Shown: piece after piece, positions 43,120 to 53,032 of the stretch | Position numbering within the stretch: the stretch's first letter is position 1 | How the letters are laid out: each line of letters opens with the position of its first letter | Assembly (NCBI GenBank): GCA_947475465.1 | Contig: CANJLK010000006.1 | Coordinates: forward strand, 45,344 to 109,343 | Length of the DNA: 64,000 nucleotides | From: Caulobacteraceae bacterium | GTDB lineage: Bacteria; Pseudomonadota; Alphaproteobacteria; Caulobacterales; Caulobacteraceae | Direction: 5' to 3' | Notes under the pieces: model-generated | Databases searched by the model: none | The model's input: the letters and a program-made list of their open reading frames with translations, nothing else | Told to the model about the DNA's origin: nothing | Position numbers and translations under genes: made by a program

Positions 43120-44718
43120 CTACCGCTCGGTGAGCATCATCCGCGCGGCCTTTTCGGCGATCATCATGGTCGGCGAGTTGGTGTTGCCCGAGACGATCGA
43201 CGGCATCACCGAGGCGTCGGCGACCCGCAGGCCCGCGACCCCGTGGACCCGCAGGCGCTCGTCGACCACGGCAAGGGGATCGGCGGCCAGCCCCATCTTC
43301 GCGGCGCCAACCGGATGGAAGATGGTGGTCCCCAATGTGCGGGCGGCGTCCAGCAGGTCGTCATCCGAAACCGCCTGCGCGCCGGGTCGTCGTTCGTCAG
43401 GGTGGAAGCGGGCCAAGGCGGGCTGCGCCACGATCTTCCGAACCAGGCGCATGGCGTCCACCGCCACCCGCTCGTCCTCGGCGGTGGACAGGTAGTTGGG
43501 CTGGATCGACGGCTTGGCGTCAGGATCGGGACTGGCCGCGTGGATGGATCCCCGGCTGGTGGGGCGCAGGTTGCAGACACTGATGGTGATAGCGGCGGTT
43601 CGGTGCAGGGGCTCTCCGAAGCGGTCCAGGGACAGCGGCTGGACGTGGAACTGCAGGTTGGGCGTGGCGTAGTCGCTTGAGGACCGGGCGAAGGCGCCCA
43701 TCTGCGACGGGGCCATGGACATCGGGCCACGGCGATGGAGCGCATACTCGGCCGCCATCAGCGGGCGCCGCCACCACGAAGCGTAGAGCTCGTTCATGGT
43801 GGGCACGCCGGTGACGCCGTAGTAGGGCCGGATCTGCAGGTGGTCCTGCAGGTTCTCGCCGACGCCGGGCAGGTGGCGATGGGTCTGGACCCCGAGCGCC
43901 GAGAGCCGCGCCCCGTCGCCGATCCCGGACAGCTCCAGAAGGTGTGGCGTGCCCACCGCGCCCGCCGCCAGCACCACCTCACCGGCCGCCCGCGCCTGGC
44001 GGACCACGCCATCCTTCGCCCAGGCGACGCCGACGGCGCGGCCGTTCTCGATCAGGACGCGGCGCACCGACGCCCCGGTCTCGAGCTTCAGGTTGGGCCG
44101 GTGGAGGGCGGGCTTCAGGAAGCCGCTGGCGGCGCTCCAGCGGCGGCCGGCCTTCTGGTTGACCTGGAAATAGCCGACGCCCGCGTTGTCGCCGCCGTTG
44201 AAGTCCGCGACCCTGGGGATGCCGGCGCCGACAGCGGCCTCGGCGAAGGCGTCCAGCACGTCCCAGCGCATACGGGGGTGCTCCACCCGCCACTCGCCGC
44301 CGCTGCGGTGGGCGGACCCCTGCGGATCCACATGATCCTCCTGCGTCAGGAACAGCGGCAGGACGTCGTCCCAGCCCCAGCCGGCCAGGCCCATCTGCCG
44401 CCAGCCGTCGTAGTCCGCAGCCTGGCCGCGCATGTAGATCATCGCATTGATCGACGACGACCCTCCGATCACCTTGCCTCGCGGGTAATTCAGCTTCCGA
44501 CCGGAAAGCCCTGGAATCGCCTGGGTCTCGAACATCCAGTCGGCGCGGGGATTGCCGATGGCGAACAGGTAGCCCACCGGGATGTGGAACCAGATCCAGT
44601 TGTCCCGCCCCCCGGCCTCGAGCAGCAGGACCCGGTTCCTGGGGTCGGCCGAAAGCCTGTTGGCCAGGACGCAGCCGGCCGAGCCCGCGCCCACGACGAT
44701 ATAGTCGAACTCGTCCAT
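43120..44718 (-). CDS. GMC-family flavin oxidoreductase (choline dehydrogenase-like)
   Basis: This FAD-dependent alcohol dehydrogenase/oxidase has 532 residues. It has the N-terminal FAD-binding motif [16 protein letters not shown] and LLLEAGG, the GMC signature 1 region ([22 protein letters not shown]), signature 2 ([16 protein letters not shown]), and the C-terminal catalytic His in GAAKMG...[17 protein letters not shown]. Relatives oxidise choline, polyethylene glycol and assorted primary alcohols; the actual substrate is unknown. The gene diverges from the acyl-CoA synthetase gene across 74 nt. Confidence 0.92.
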   Translation of the reverse strand: MDEFDYIVVGAGSAGCVLANRLSADPRNRVLLLEAGGRDNWIWFHIPVGYLFAIGNPRADWMFETQAIPGLSGRKLNYPRGKVIGGSSSINAMIYMRGQAADYDGWRQMGLAGWGWDDVLPLFLTQEDHVDPQGSAHRSGGEWRVEHPRMRWDVLDAFAEAAVGAGIPRVADFNGGDNAGVGYFQVNQKAGRRWSAASGFLKPALHRPNLKLETGASVRRVLIENGRAVGVAWAKDGVVRQARAAGEVVLAAGAVGTPHLLELSGIGDGARLSALGVQTHRHLPGVGENLQDHLQIRPYYGVTGVPTMNELYASWWRRPLMAAEYALHRRGPMSMAPSQMGAFARSSSDYATPNLQFHVQPLSLDRFGEPLHRTAAITISVCNLRPTSRGSIHAASPDPDAKPSIQPNYLSTAEDERVAVDAMRLVRKIVAQPALARFHPDERRPGAQAVSDDDLLDAARTLGTTIFHPVGAAKMGLAADPLAVVDERLRVHGVAGLRVADASVMPSIVSGNTNSPTMMIAEKAARMMLTER

Positions 44719-44792
44719 GCCGCTTCCATTGGCCCCGCCCGCCCAATCAAACTAGCCTGCGCCGAGCCCCTTGCCACCCGTCGCCGAGCCCC

Positions 44793-46199
44793 ATGTCCGA
44801 GAACCTCTACGAAATCCTCGCCGCCCGTTTCCCCGCCGACCGCGCGCGGCCCTGCTTCCTGCTGAGCGACGGGTCGGCCATCAGCTATGGCCAGCTGGAG
44901 ACGGCGGCCGGCCGGATCGCGGCCCTGCTTCGCGAACGCGGCGTAGAGGTGGGCGACCGCGTGGTGGTCCAGGCCGAGAAGAGCCCCCAGGCGGTCATGC
45001 TCTACCTGGCGGTCCTGAAGCTGGGGGCGGTCTATGTGCCTCTCAACACCGCCTACACAGCCAAGGAGATCGAGTACTTCGTGGGCGACGCCGAGCCGCG
45101 GCTGGTGGTGACCGACGCCGTCGCGCTGGAACGGGACTCGCAGGCATTCGCGCCGTGCGGCGCCTGCGCCCCACGCCAGGCCTCCGACATCGCCTCGATC
45201 ATCTACACCAGCGGCACCACCGGGCGTTCCAAGGGCGCCATGCTCAGCCACGGGGCCCTGGCCGACAACGGCTTTGCGCTCACCCGCGCCTGGCGGTTCA
45301 CGGACGAGGACGTGCTGCTTCACGCCCTGCCCATCTTCCACGTCCACGGTCTCTTCGTGGCCCTTCACTGCGTCTTCCTGAGCGGCGCGGCGATGGTCTG
45401 GCTGCCGAAATACGAGGACGATGCGGTCGTCTTGGGCCTGGCGCGCTCGACGGTGATGATGGGGGTTCCCACCTTCTACACCCGGCTCCTCGCCAACCCC
45501 GCCTTCACCCGTGACGCGGCGGCGCACATGCGGCTATTCGTCTGCGGCTCGGCGCCGCTGCTGCCATCGACCTTCGCTGAGTTCGAGGCGCGGACGGGCC
45601 AGCGGATCCTGGAGCGCTACGGCATGAGCGAGGCGGTGATCATCACCTCCAACCCGATCGACGGCGAGCGGGTGGCCGGCAGCGTCGGCTACCCACTGCC
45701 CGGCGTCGACCTGCGCATCTCAGGCGGCGACACCGGCGTCATCGAGATCAAGGGCCCCAGCGTATTTACCGGCTACTGGCGCAATCCGCAGAAGACCGCC
45801 GAGGAATTTACCGCCGACGGCTGGTTCATCACCGGCGACGTGGGCCGCCGCGATCCGGACGGCCGGGTCTGGATCTCCGGCCGCGCAAAGGACCTGATCA
45901 TCTCCGGCGGCTTCAACGTCTACCCGAAGGAGGTCGAACTCCTGATCGACGAGCTTGAGGGCGTGGTTGAAAGCGCCGTGATCGGCGTGCCGCATCCCGA
46001 CTTCGGCGAAGCGGTCGTGGCGGTGGTGATCGGCAGCGCCGATGCCGAGGCGATCCAGGAAAAGGCGCGCGAGGGGCTGGCTGCGTTCAAAACCCCCAAG
46101 CGGGTGTTCATGGTGGCCGACTTGCCGCGCAACGCCATGGGTAAGGTGCAGAAGAACCTGCTGCGCGAAACCTACTCAGGGACCTTTACCGCGACCTGA
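44793..46199 (+). CDS. AMP-forming acyl-CoA synthetase, malonyl-CoA synthetase-like
   Basis: The 468-residue enzyme activates a carboxylic acid as acyl-AMP then acyl-CoA. It has the P-loop YTSGTTGRSKGAML, the ITGDVGRRDPDGR motif, SGGFNVYPKEVE, and the C-terminal catalytic lysine in RNAMGKVQKN. Segments such as LPIFHVHGLFVALH, VMMGVPTFYTRLL and ERYGM are close to MatB malonyl-CoA synthetases. The region between the N-terminal strands and the P-loop is about 35 residues shorter than in typical MatB of ~500 residues, and the stretch after ERYGM (SEAVIITSNP) differs from MatB's TETNMNTSNP, so the acid used may not be malonate. Its stop overlaps the convergent YihY gene by 14 nt. Confidence 0.85.
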   Translation: MSENLYEILAARFPADRARPCFLLSDGSAISYGQLETAAGRIAALLRERGVEVGDRVVVQAEKSPQAVMLYLAVLKLGAVYVPLNTAYTAKEIEYFVGDAEPRLVVTDAVALERDSQAFAPCGACAPRQASDIASIIYTSGTTGRSKGAMLSHGALADNGFALTRAWRFTDEDVLLHALPIFHVHGLFVALHCVFLSGAAMVWLPKYEDDAVVLGLARSTVMMGVPTFYTRLLANPAFTRDAAAHMRLFVCGSAPLLPSTFAEFEARTGQRILERYGMSEAVIITSNPIDGERVAGSVGYPLPGVDLRISGGDTGVIEIKGPSVFTGYWRNPQKTAEEFTADGWFITGDVGRRDPDGRVWISGRAKDLIISGGFNVYPKEVELLIDELEGVVESAVIGVPHPDFGEAVVAVVIGSADAEAIQEKAREGLAAFKTPKRVFMVADLPRNAMGKVQKNLLRETYSGTFTAT

Positions 46200-47307
46200 G
46201 GCCGCCGCCTGACGGACCGGTCCGCCGCGTCCGGGCGCCGTCGGTCACCGCCGCGCCGCGCAGCCCCGCCGGTTGCGGCGGGCCTGTCGTGGTGTCCACC
46301 GAGGTCTGGGCCTCGAGCTCGGCGTTGAGCTCCGCCCCGGCCAGGACGACGATCAAAGACAGCCAGATCCAGGTCATGAAACCCACGACCGCGCCCAACG
46401 ACCCATAGGTCCTGTCGTAGTGGCCGAAGTTGCCGACGTAGATCGAGAAGCCGACGGACATGATCATCCAGGCCAGGCCGGCGACCACCCCGCCCGGCGT
46501 GATCCAGCGCCAGCGGGCATGCTCGCGCGAAGGCGCATAGCGGTAGAGCACCGAAAGCAGGGCCACGACCACGAACAGCAGCACGGGCCAGCGCAACAGG
46601 GCGACCCACTGCATCGCCTCCCAGCCGAACCGCGCGAGCAGGCCGGGCCCCGCGCCGATGGCGGCCAGCGACAGCACGGCGAAGAGGATCATCGCCGCCG
46701 TGAAGCCCAGGGACTGCAGATTGAGGGCGATGAAGTTCCGCTTCTCCCGTTCCTCATAGGCCACGTTGAGCCCGGCGATCAGCGCCTTCATCCCGGCGTT
46801 GGAGCTCCAGACCGAGAGGATTAGGCTCAGCAGGAAGGTGAAGCCCAGGCTGGCCTGGGGCGCCGCGGCCAGCCGCTCGAGCTGCTCGCTCAGCACGGTG
46901 ACGCCGCCGGCCGGCAGCACGCCGGCCAGGCTGGCGATCTGGCGGCGGGCCTGCTCGATGTCGGCGATCAGCCCATAGAGCGAGACGAAGACGCCGAGCG
47001 CTGGAAAGAGCGCCAGCAGGCAGTAGAAGGCGCCGCCCGCCGCCACCGCCGGAATGCGGTCCTCGTTGAATTCGCCCCACGCCCGCCGAAGCACCGCGCG
47101 CCAACCGGCCGCGCTGATCTGGGTCGGGGCGCGGGCGGGCTGGCAAAGGGCGACACCCGCCTTGCCCTCGGCGCGGCGGCCTGCGCCCAGCCGACGGTCG
47201 GCGAACACGGCGACCAGGCCGACGAGGATTCCGAGCCCGAACGCGCCCAGCCTGCCCATGTTGTCGCCTGTCGCACCGGGCTGCGCCGCCGCCGATCGTT
47301 TCGCCAT
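46186..47307 (-). CDS. YihY/BrkB-family inner-membrane protein
   Basis: The protein has 373 residues from the ATG at 47307, which has GGAG about 7 nt upstream; an ATG at 47331 is possible. It has an N-terminal helix (GAFGLGILVGLVAVFA), then the BrkB/YihY domain with about six helices and the signature AGGAFYCLLALFPALGVFVSLYGL. A further conserved segment is SVWSSNAGMKALIAGLNVAYEE. The family is annotated as a putative transporter or former RNase BN; molecular function is uncertain. It follows the MATE gene on the same strand after a 66-nt gap. Confidence 0.9.
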   Translation of the reverse strand: MAKRSAAAQPGATGDNMGRLGAFGLGILVGLVAVFADRRLGAGRRAEGKAGVALCQPARAPTQISAAGWRAVLRRAWGEFNEDRIPAVAAGGAFYCLLALFPALGVFVSLYGLIADIEQARRQIASLAGVLPAGGVTVLSEQLERLAAAPQASLGFTFLLSLILSVWSSNAGMKALIAGLNVAYEEREKRNFIALNLQSLGFTAAMILFAVLSLAAIGAGPGLLARFGWEAMQWVALLRWPVLLFVVVALLSVLYRYAPSREHARWRWITPGGVVAGLAWMIMSVGFSIYVGNFGHYDRTYGSLGAVVGFMTWIWLSLIVVLAGAELNAELEAQTSVDTTTGPPQPAGLRGAAVTDGARTRRTGPSGGGLRSR

Positions 47308-47373
47308 CCAACCACTCCTGCCCCGCTTCAAACAGCGCAGGTAGCCCGCGGGTTCACGGCCTGGAGGCGAGGA

Positions 47374-48786
47374 TCAGCGCAGCAGCGCCTTGGCCCGCCA
47401 ATTCCCGAACCTGTAATAGGTCAGCGAGCAGATCAGGATGGTCACCGAGGCGAAGGGGAAGCTCCACCACAAGGCCTCGACCCCGAAGTAGTGCGAGGTC
47501 ACCGCCGAGAGCGGGATGCGCACGCCCCACATGGCCACGAAGATGAAGATCAGCGGCACCACCACTGCGCCGGCCGCCCGCAACAGGCTGGTGGAGACGA
47601 TGCTGACGCTGAAGCAGACGAAGCCCCAAAGGGCGTGGTTGTTGACCACCTGGGCGATCCGCAGCGCCTCCGGATCGGTGAGAAACAGGCCCATGACCTG
47701 GCGATTGAAGATGTAGATGAACACCACCGGGATGAAGGTCACCGCGAACCCTACGGGCATGGCCTTGAGCGCCAGCTGGTCGAAGCGATCCCATCGTTTG
47801 GCGCCGATCGCCTGGGCGGCCATGGCGGTCACGCCGGCCCCGTTGGCGGCGCCGGGCATCTGGACATAGACCCAAAGCTGGGTCGCCGCGCCATAGGCCG
47901 CCGCGGTCGCCACACCGTAGCCGTTGACGAGGCGCATCATCGCCAGGGCCGCGCCGGTGACGACGATGGTGGTCAGACCCATGGGCACGCCGCGGGTGAT
48001 CAACAGGCTGACGATGTGGAGGTCCAGCTTGAGGAATCGCAGGGTCTCCTTGCGCGGAATCAGCAGGCTCTTTCCCCGGTAGAGCAGCACGACCATGATC
48101 CCAAGGCTGATGACCTGGGCCAACAGGGTGGCCATGGCGGAGCCCGCCACGCCCATCTTCGGGAACGGGCCGACGCCGATGATCAGCAGCGGGTTCAGCA
48201 CGACGTCCAGGAAGACCGCCAGGATGCTGAAGTAGAGCGGGGTGCGTGAATCCCCCGACCCGCGCTGGGCCAGCTGGATGAAGTTGAAAAAGAACATGAA
48301 GGGCGCGGCGTAAAAGATCACCCTCAGGTAGGCGATGGCGTCGGGCAGGGCGCCGGCCGGCGTGCCCATCATCGCCAGGAATTGCGGAGCCAGCACGGCG
48401 CCTAGCACCGCGATGATCACCGAGATGAAGCTCAACAGGGTGATCGAGGCGCCGACCGACTTCTGCATCCGTTCGGTGTCGCGCGCGCCGACCGCCTGGG
48501 CGATCAGCACATTCGCCGCCATCGAGATCCCCGACACCGAGCCGATCAGGAAGGCCAGCAGCAGGTTGGCGTTGAACGTTCCGGCCAGGGCGCCGGGACC
48601 CAGCACATGGCTGACCCACATGGTGTTCACGACCGTGTTGGCCTGCTGCAGCATGTTGGCCACCATGATCGGCAGCGAATAGGCCAGGAGTGTGCGGCCC
48701 ACCGAGCCACTCAGGAGGTCCTTCGAACCCTTGACCCGCGCGGCCGGTTTCGGGCTGGCCGGTGCGTCCGCGGCGGGCTTGTCCAT
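47374..48786 (-). CDS. MATE-family efflux transporter
   Basis: The 470-residue protein has twelve predicted membrane helices in two MatE halves (SLPIMVANMLQQANTVVNTMWVSHVLG; LLITRGVPMGLTTIVVTGAALAMM). It exports drugs or metabolites in exchange for Na+ or H+. GGGAGGAG lies about 10 nt before the ATG. The N-terminal ~30 residues are a polar lead-in not shared by all members. Substrate unknown. Confidence 0.92.
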   Translation of the reverse strand: MDKPAADAPASPKPAARVKGSKDLLSGSVGRTLLAYSLPIMVANMLQQANTVVNTMWVSHVLGPGALAGTFNANLLLAFLIGSVSGISMAANVLIAQAVGARDTERMQKSVGASITLLSFISVIIAVLGAVLAPQFLAMMGTPAGALPDAIAYLRVIFYAAPFMFFFNFIQLAQRGSGDSRTPLYFSILAVFLDVVLNPLLIIGVGPFPKMGVAGSAMATLLAQVISLGIMVVLLYRGKSLLIPRKETLRFLKLDLHIVSLLITRGVPMGLTTIVVTGAALAMMRLVNGYGVATAAAYGAATQLWVYVQMPGAANGAGVTAMAAQAIGAKRWDRFDQLALKAMPVGFAVTFIPVVFIYIFNRQVMGLFLTDPEALRIAQVVNNHALWGFVCFSVSIVSTSLLRAAGAVVVPLIFIFVAMWGVRIPLSAVTSHYFGVEALWWSFPFASVTILICSLTYYRFGNWRAKALLR

Positions 48787-49107
48787 CTAGGCTTTCTCCT
48801 CCCCGGCGGTCTTCGGCCGTGCCTTAGTCTTCTTCTTTTGGCCGGGCCCGGCCCGCCCAGGCCATGGCCTGGACTCCGGAACTGGACATTGGCCACCGAA
48901 CGCTTGGTTGTGGCTTCGTCAAGTCGATCAGAGGCGAAGCTCGATTTCAAGCCGCAGAATTGGCCCCTGGCGGATGCGATGAAGGTTTGCGACTATCTCG
49001 CATGTAGACGAGGGGCCCCAGCCGCGCGATTAGGGGTCGAAGGCTAGTCAGCCAAACTCTCGGTACGACAACAGAGCCGCCCTTGAGGCGACCTTGGGGA
49101 TAGCGTT
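48787..49107. other. Non-coding gap between MATE and MFS genes
   Basis: The 321 nt hold the divergent start regions of the MATE (leftward) and MFS (rightward) genes. No tRNA, convincing small gene, terminator or strong palindrome was found; a pyrimidine-rich stretch near 48820-48840 is the only compositional feature. Confidence 0.5.
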
Positions 49108-50403
49108 TTGGATACCACGAGTTCTTCGGCGCCAGTGTCGTCCGCGTCAACGGAGATGCCCACCTGGCGCAAGGCCTATGTCCTGGGCCTTCTGCTGTTC
49201 GTGACGATCTCCAACCAGATCGACCGGCAGGTTCTGAGCATCCTGATCGAGCCGATCAAGCACGAGTTCCACGCCAGCGACACCGCGATGGGCCTTATCG
49301 CCGGCACCTTCTTCATGGTCTTCTACATGGCGGGCGGCCTGCCGATCGCACGGCTGGCGGACGTCAAGAGCCGACGGGTGATCATCGCCGCCTGCGTCGG
49401 GGCCTGGAGCGTCGCGACGGCGGTTTCCGGCGCGGTGCAATCCTATGCTCAGCTGGCGCTAGCACGGACCTGTGTGGCGGTCGGCGAAGGCGGCTGCGCG
49501 CCGGCCATCACCTCCCTGCTGGCCGAAATCATTCCCCAGCGGCTTCGGGTCCGCGCCCTGTCGGTGATCAGCAGCGGCTCGGCCATCGGCGTCGCATTCG
49601 GCACCTTCCTGGGCGGCACGCTGAGTGAGATGCTGGGCTGGCGGATGGTCTTCCTGGTCGTCAGCATCCCGGGCTTCATCCTGGCGCCCCTGATCTGGCT
49701 CACACTGCCCGAGCCGCGGGAGAAGCGGGCCCCCTCGGAAATCAAGAAGCCGCCGCGGGTCCGTGAGGCCCTGCTGAGCTTCTGGCGGATCCCGTCCTAC
49801 CGGGCGCTGGCCGTGGTCGCGTTCGCAGGCGGCTACAGCGGCTTCGCGACCCTGGCGTGGATGCCGAGCTTCATGATCCGGGTGCACCACCTCTCCAAGA
49901 GCGAAGTCGGGATCAAGCTCGGTCTGGCGCTGGTTCTGGGCATGATGTTCGGCAACCTCAGTTCGGGTTATCTGGCCGACCGCTTCAAGAAGCGCAGTCC
50001 GAGCTGGATCATGTGGATCACCGGCATGGCGCTGACCCTGGCCGTGCCCTTCGGCCTGGCGTCGGTGTTCGTGACCGATGCGAACCTCGGCTTCATCTAC
50101 TTCGGGTGTTTCAGCTACCTGCTGGCCTTCTGGCCGCCGACGGTGGCGGCCAGCGCCGTGGGCGTGGTGGATCCGCGCGCCAAGACCCTGTCGGCCTCGG
50201 CCATGCTGGTCTTCCAGTCGGTCGCCGGTGCGCTTGGACCGTTCATCATCGGGGCCATGAACGACGGTCTCTCCCTGGTCTACGGCCCCATGGCCATCCG
50301 CTATTCCGTGGCGCTCTCCATCGCCTTCCTGCTCGTCGGCGCGGTGGGGTGTTTCTTCGCCGGCCGCAGCCTGGTCAAGGACTACCGGCCCACCAACGAC
50401 TGA
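49108..50403 (+). CDS. MFS transporter, spinster-like
   Basis: The product has 431 residues and twelve helices. The start region QIDRQVLSILIEPIKHEFHASDTAMGL is typical of spinster-like major facilitator proteins that are common in alphaproteobacterial catabolic clusters. The MFS loop motif appears as ARLADVKSRR. The TTG at 49108 is kept as start because GGGGA precedes it by 7 nt; the ATG at 49156 has no usable ribosome-binding site. It is followed in tandem by a second, related MFS gene. Probable uptake or export of an organic acid or hydrophobic compound. Confidence 0.88.
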   Translation: MDTTSSSAPVSSASTEMPTWRKAYVLGLLLFVTISNQIDRQVLSILIEPIKHEFHASDTAMGLIAGTFFMVFYMAGGLPIARLADVKSRRVIIAACVGAWSVATAVSGAVQSYAQLALARTCVAVGEGGCAPAITSLLAEIIPQRLRVRALSVISSGSAIGVAFGTFLGGTLSEMLGWRMVFLVVSIPGFILAPLIWLTLPEPREKRAPSEIKKPPRVREALLSFWRIPSYRALAVVAFAGGYSGFATLAWMPSFMIRVHHLSKSEVGIKLGLALVLGMMFGNLSSGYLADRFKKRSPSWIMWITGMALTLAVPFGLASVFVTDANLGFIYFGCFSYLLAFWPPTVAASAVGVVDPRAKTLSASAMLVFQSVAGALGPFIIGAMNDGLSLVYGPMAIRYSVALSIAFLLVGAVGCFFAGRSLVKDYRPTND

Positions 50404-50513
50404 CGCGCGCATTGCGGAGCCGAACAGCGCGGCTATGCTGACGGTTGCGCCTTCGCGACATCGTCGCCGGGCCAGGACAGAAGCCGCTCAAAGCGGCCGT
50501 CGGAGGCGAGGAT

Positions 50514-51866
50514 ATGACCAGGGCCATGGGCGGCGAAGCCGTCGCCGGCGCCAGTGCGCCGGCCGATGAACGGCGGATCACCATAGCCAGCTGGTGGATG
50601 GTCTTCGTCCTGTTCTGCTTCTACCTGATGTCCCAGATCGACCGCGGCATCATCGCCCAGTTCGTCGACCCGATCCGCAAGACCTACAATCTGGGCGACT
50701 TCCAGATGAGCCTCATCCTGGGCCCGGCCTTCGCGGTCTCCTATTCCCTTGCCGCCCTGCCCGGCGGCTGGATCGTCGACAAATTCGACCGCCGCCTCGT
50801 GGCGGGCGGGGCGATGATGTTCTGGTCGCTGGCGACCATGGCCTGCGGCTTTGCACCGGGCCTGATCTGGCTGGCGGTTGCGCGGATGATGCTGGCGGTC
50901 GGCGAGGCCATGCTCAATCCGGTGGCCTTCGCCTTCATCGGCGACTGCTTCCCCAAGGCCCGGCTGAGCAGCGCCATGGCGGTGTACAACACCGCGCCCA
51001 AGGTGGGCGCCAGCCTGTCCTATTTCACGGTCGCCGCGGCGATCGTCGCGGCCCTGGCCCTGAAGACGAACTTCGCGCCCGCCGCCGGCTTCGCCACATG
51101 GCAGATCGTCTTCGTGGTCTTCGCCGCCCCGGGCCTGATCCTGGCGTTCCTGCCGCTGACATTTGGCGGCGCCTATGCCAGGCCGCAGGGCCACGCGACC
51201 AAGACGGTCTCCGCGGCGCCGCGCGAAAGCCTGCTCGCCTTCATCAAGGAGCATCGCGCGTTTCTGATTCCGCTGTTCCTCGCCAACGCCCTGACGGCCA
51301 TCGTCAACGGCGCCCTCACCGCCTGGCTGCCGACCTTCATGCAGCGCCACTACGGCTGGACCCCGGCGCAATACGGCCCGCCCATCGGCACGATCGTGGC
51401 GGTGGCGGCGGTGGTCACCGTCTTCCACGGCCTGATCATCGACCGCCTCTTCAAGCGCGGCGTGCGGCGCTCATCCGCGCGCTACTTTTCCTGGACACTG
51501 GCGGCCTCCCTGCCGTTCGTCTTCGCCGCCTTCTTCATGGCCAATCCCTGGCATTTCCTGATCTGCCTGGCGGCCATCTATGTGCTGGTTCTGCCCTACT
51601 CGCTCTACTTCTCCATCGGCATCCAGATGATCACCCCATCGCACCTTCGGGGGCGCATGACGGGGCTGACCATCGCTGTCGTCCCGGTGTTTTCCCAGGG
51701 TCTGGGGCCCATGCTGATCGGCGGGCTCACCGACTTCGTCTACCACGACCCGATGAAGATCGGCTCCGCCCTGGCCGTGGTGATGATCGGCGGCCTGACC
51801 ACCGCCCTGGTGTTCCAGAGGCTGGCCCTGGTCGAGCGAAAGCCTGCCAGAGCAGAGGCCACCTAG
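50514..51866 (+). CDS. MFS transporter, spinster-like (second copy)
   Basis: This 450-residue, twelve-helix carrier has QIDRGIIAQFVDPIRKTYNLGDFQM at the first helix boundary and the loop GGWIVDKFDRR. ATG 50514 is used because GGAGG and GAGG precede it at 5-10 nt; the frame opens earlier at 50445. It is related to, but clearly distinct from, the upstream MFS protein, so this is a family pair rather than a fresh duplication. The convergent VOC gene ends 3 nt after its stop. Confidence 0.9.
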   Translation: MTRAMGGEAVAGASAPADERRITIASWWMVFVLFCFYLMSQIDRGIIAQFVDPIRKTYNLGDFQMSLILGPAFAVSYSLAALPGGWIVDKFDRRLVAGGAMMFWSLATMACGFAPGLIWLAVARMMLAVGEAMLNPVAFAFIGDCFPKARLSSAMAVYNTAPKVGASLSYFTVAAAIVAALALKTNFAPAAGFATWQIVFVVFAAPGLILAFLPLTFGGAYARPQGHATKTVSAAPRESLLAFIKEHRAFLIPLFLANALTAIVNGALTAWLPTFMQRHYGWTPAQYGPPIGTIVAVAAVVTVFHGLIIDRLFKRGVRRSSARYFSWTLAASLPFVFAAFFMANPWHFLICLAAIYVLVLPYSLYFSIGIQMITPSHLRGRMTGLTIAVVPVFSQGLGPMLIGGLTDFVYHDPMKIGSALAVVMIGGLTTALVFQRLALVERKPARAEAT

Positions 51867-51869
51867 CCG

Positions 51870-52313
51870 TCAGTCGTCGCCGCCGACGGCCTCGGACAGG
51901 AACGGCGCATGGGAGGCCTTGCGCGAGGCGTCGATCAGTTCGATGCGGACGCCGCAGGCCAGCGCCTTATGGTAGCAGAACCCGTGTCCCCGGCCGACGC
52001 TCGCGGGGTCGAAATCGATGGGCAGACCGGCCTTCACCAGGCGCTCGGCCTCCTCGACCACATCCTCTGAGTAGAAACCGATGTGGTCGATGTGCGAGCC
52101 CTTGCTGACATCCCACGGGCCGCCCTGGCCCCCTTCGATCAGCTCGATGTACGGCGCCTCGCCACGCGAATAGACGACCTTGATGGTCCAGTCGCCGTAC
52201 TGGCTCACATGCGGGGTCCGCCAGACGACGCCCAGCGCGTCCGAGAGCTCGGCCATGGCCGCCTCGAGATTCTCGACGATGATCCCGACGTGGAAGAAGG
52301 GGCGGATGGCCAT
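51870..52313 (-). CDS. VOC-superfamily protein (glyoxalase/dioxygenase fold)
   Basis: The protein has 147 residues and two beta-alpha-beta-beta-beta units. Candidate metal ligands are the N-terminal His (FFHVGIIV), the central His (SHIDHIGFY) and the late Glu (RIELIDAS). This layout suits methylmalonyl-CoA epimerase-like, lyase or isomerase members. It follows the IclR gene on the same strand with a 2-nt gap and is likely co-transcribed with it, pointing to a role in the neighbouring catabolic pathway. Confidence 0.85.
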   Translation of the reverse strand: MAIRPFFHVGIIVENLEAAMAELSDALGVVWRTPHVSQYGDWTIKVVYSRGEAPYIELIEGGQGGPWDVSKGSHIDHIGFYSEDVVEEAERLVKAGLPIDFDPASVGRGHGFCYHKALACGVRIELIDASRKASHAPFLSEAVGGDD

Positions 52314-52315
52314 GT

Positions 52316-53023
52316 TCAGTCCTTTTCCGACGGCGACGCGCCCAGGCGGGCGACCGCCTCGCGCAGGGGCCCGAGGATCATGCCCTCGGGGTCGGCGATG
52401 CGGCTCGCGGGCCCGATTACAGTGATGGCGCCGACCGCCTGTCCGGCGGCGTCCAGGACAGGCGCGGCGATGATCGTGGCGCCCCTGGGGTCGCTGGCGG
52501 TCAGGGTGTAGCCGCGCTCGCGGATGGCGGCGCGCTGTGAGGCCTTCAGGACGCCCGCGGTGTCCTCGCCGAACGCCAGCATGACCTGGCCGGCCATGGT
52601 CGTCGCCGCGTCATAGGGGCGTCCGAGCTGGGCGACATAGCGAAGCTCGTGGGGGCTTTGCACCTCGTCGACCGACATGACCTGCAGGCCCTTCGCATCG
52701 GCCACGGACGTCACGAAGATCGCGGTCTCGCCGACCGCTTCCGAAAGCGCCTGCAAGGTCGGCCGCACGGCCGCCGAAAGACTCGTCGCCTGCCGCGAAC
52801 GGACCAGCAACGACAGAAGGCGGACGCCCGGCGAATAGGACCGCTCGCGCAAGCTCACATAGCCCAGCTTCTGCAGGTCGCGGAGAAGGTCCGAGGCGGT
52901 GCTGCGCGACAGATCAAGGTCGTCGGCGAGTTGCGCCTGCGTCAGCGGCGGCCCGACGGCCACGCGCTCCAGCAGCGCAAGGGTTCTCTCGATATTGCGC
53001 ATGTTGACAGTCCCAGACCCCAT
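52316..53023 (-). CDS. IclR-family transcriptional regulator
   Basis: The 235-residue protein has an N-terminal winged helix (RNIERTLALLERVA, LTQAQLADDLDLSRSTASDLLRDLQKLGYV) and a C-terminal IclR effector domain (GLQVMSVDEVQSPHELRY, AAPVLDAAGQAVGAITVIG). Start at 53023 or 53002 (MRNIE) cannot be separated; both have weak upstream purines. A strong palindrome lies in the 69-nt gap to the divergent sulfotransferase gene, so it probably represses that operon and itself until a pathway intermediate binds. Confidence 0.9.
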   Translation of the reverse strand: MGSGTVNMRNIERTLALLERVAVGPPLTQAQLADDLDLSRSTASDLLRDLQKLGYVSLRERSYSPGVRLLSLLVRSRQATSLSAAVRPTLQALSEAVGETAIFVTSVADAKGLQVMSVDEVQSPHELRYVAQLGRPYDAATTMAGQVMLAFGEDTAGVLKASQRAAIRERGYTLTASDPRGATIIAAPVLDAAGQAVGAITVIGPASRIADPEGMILGPLREAVARLGASPSEKD

Positions 53024-53032
53024 GCGTAGCGT
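53004..53032 (+). promoter_or_regulatory. Sigma-70-type promoter for the sulfotransferase operon
   Basis: TTGACA at 53004-53009 is separated by 17 nt from TAGCGT at 53027-53032. The palindrome begins at 53031, so a bound regulator would block transcription start. The -10 box is weak. Confidence 0.45.
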
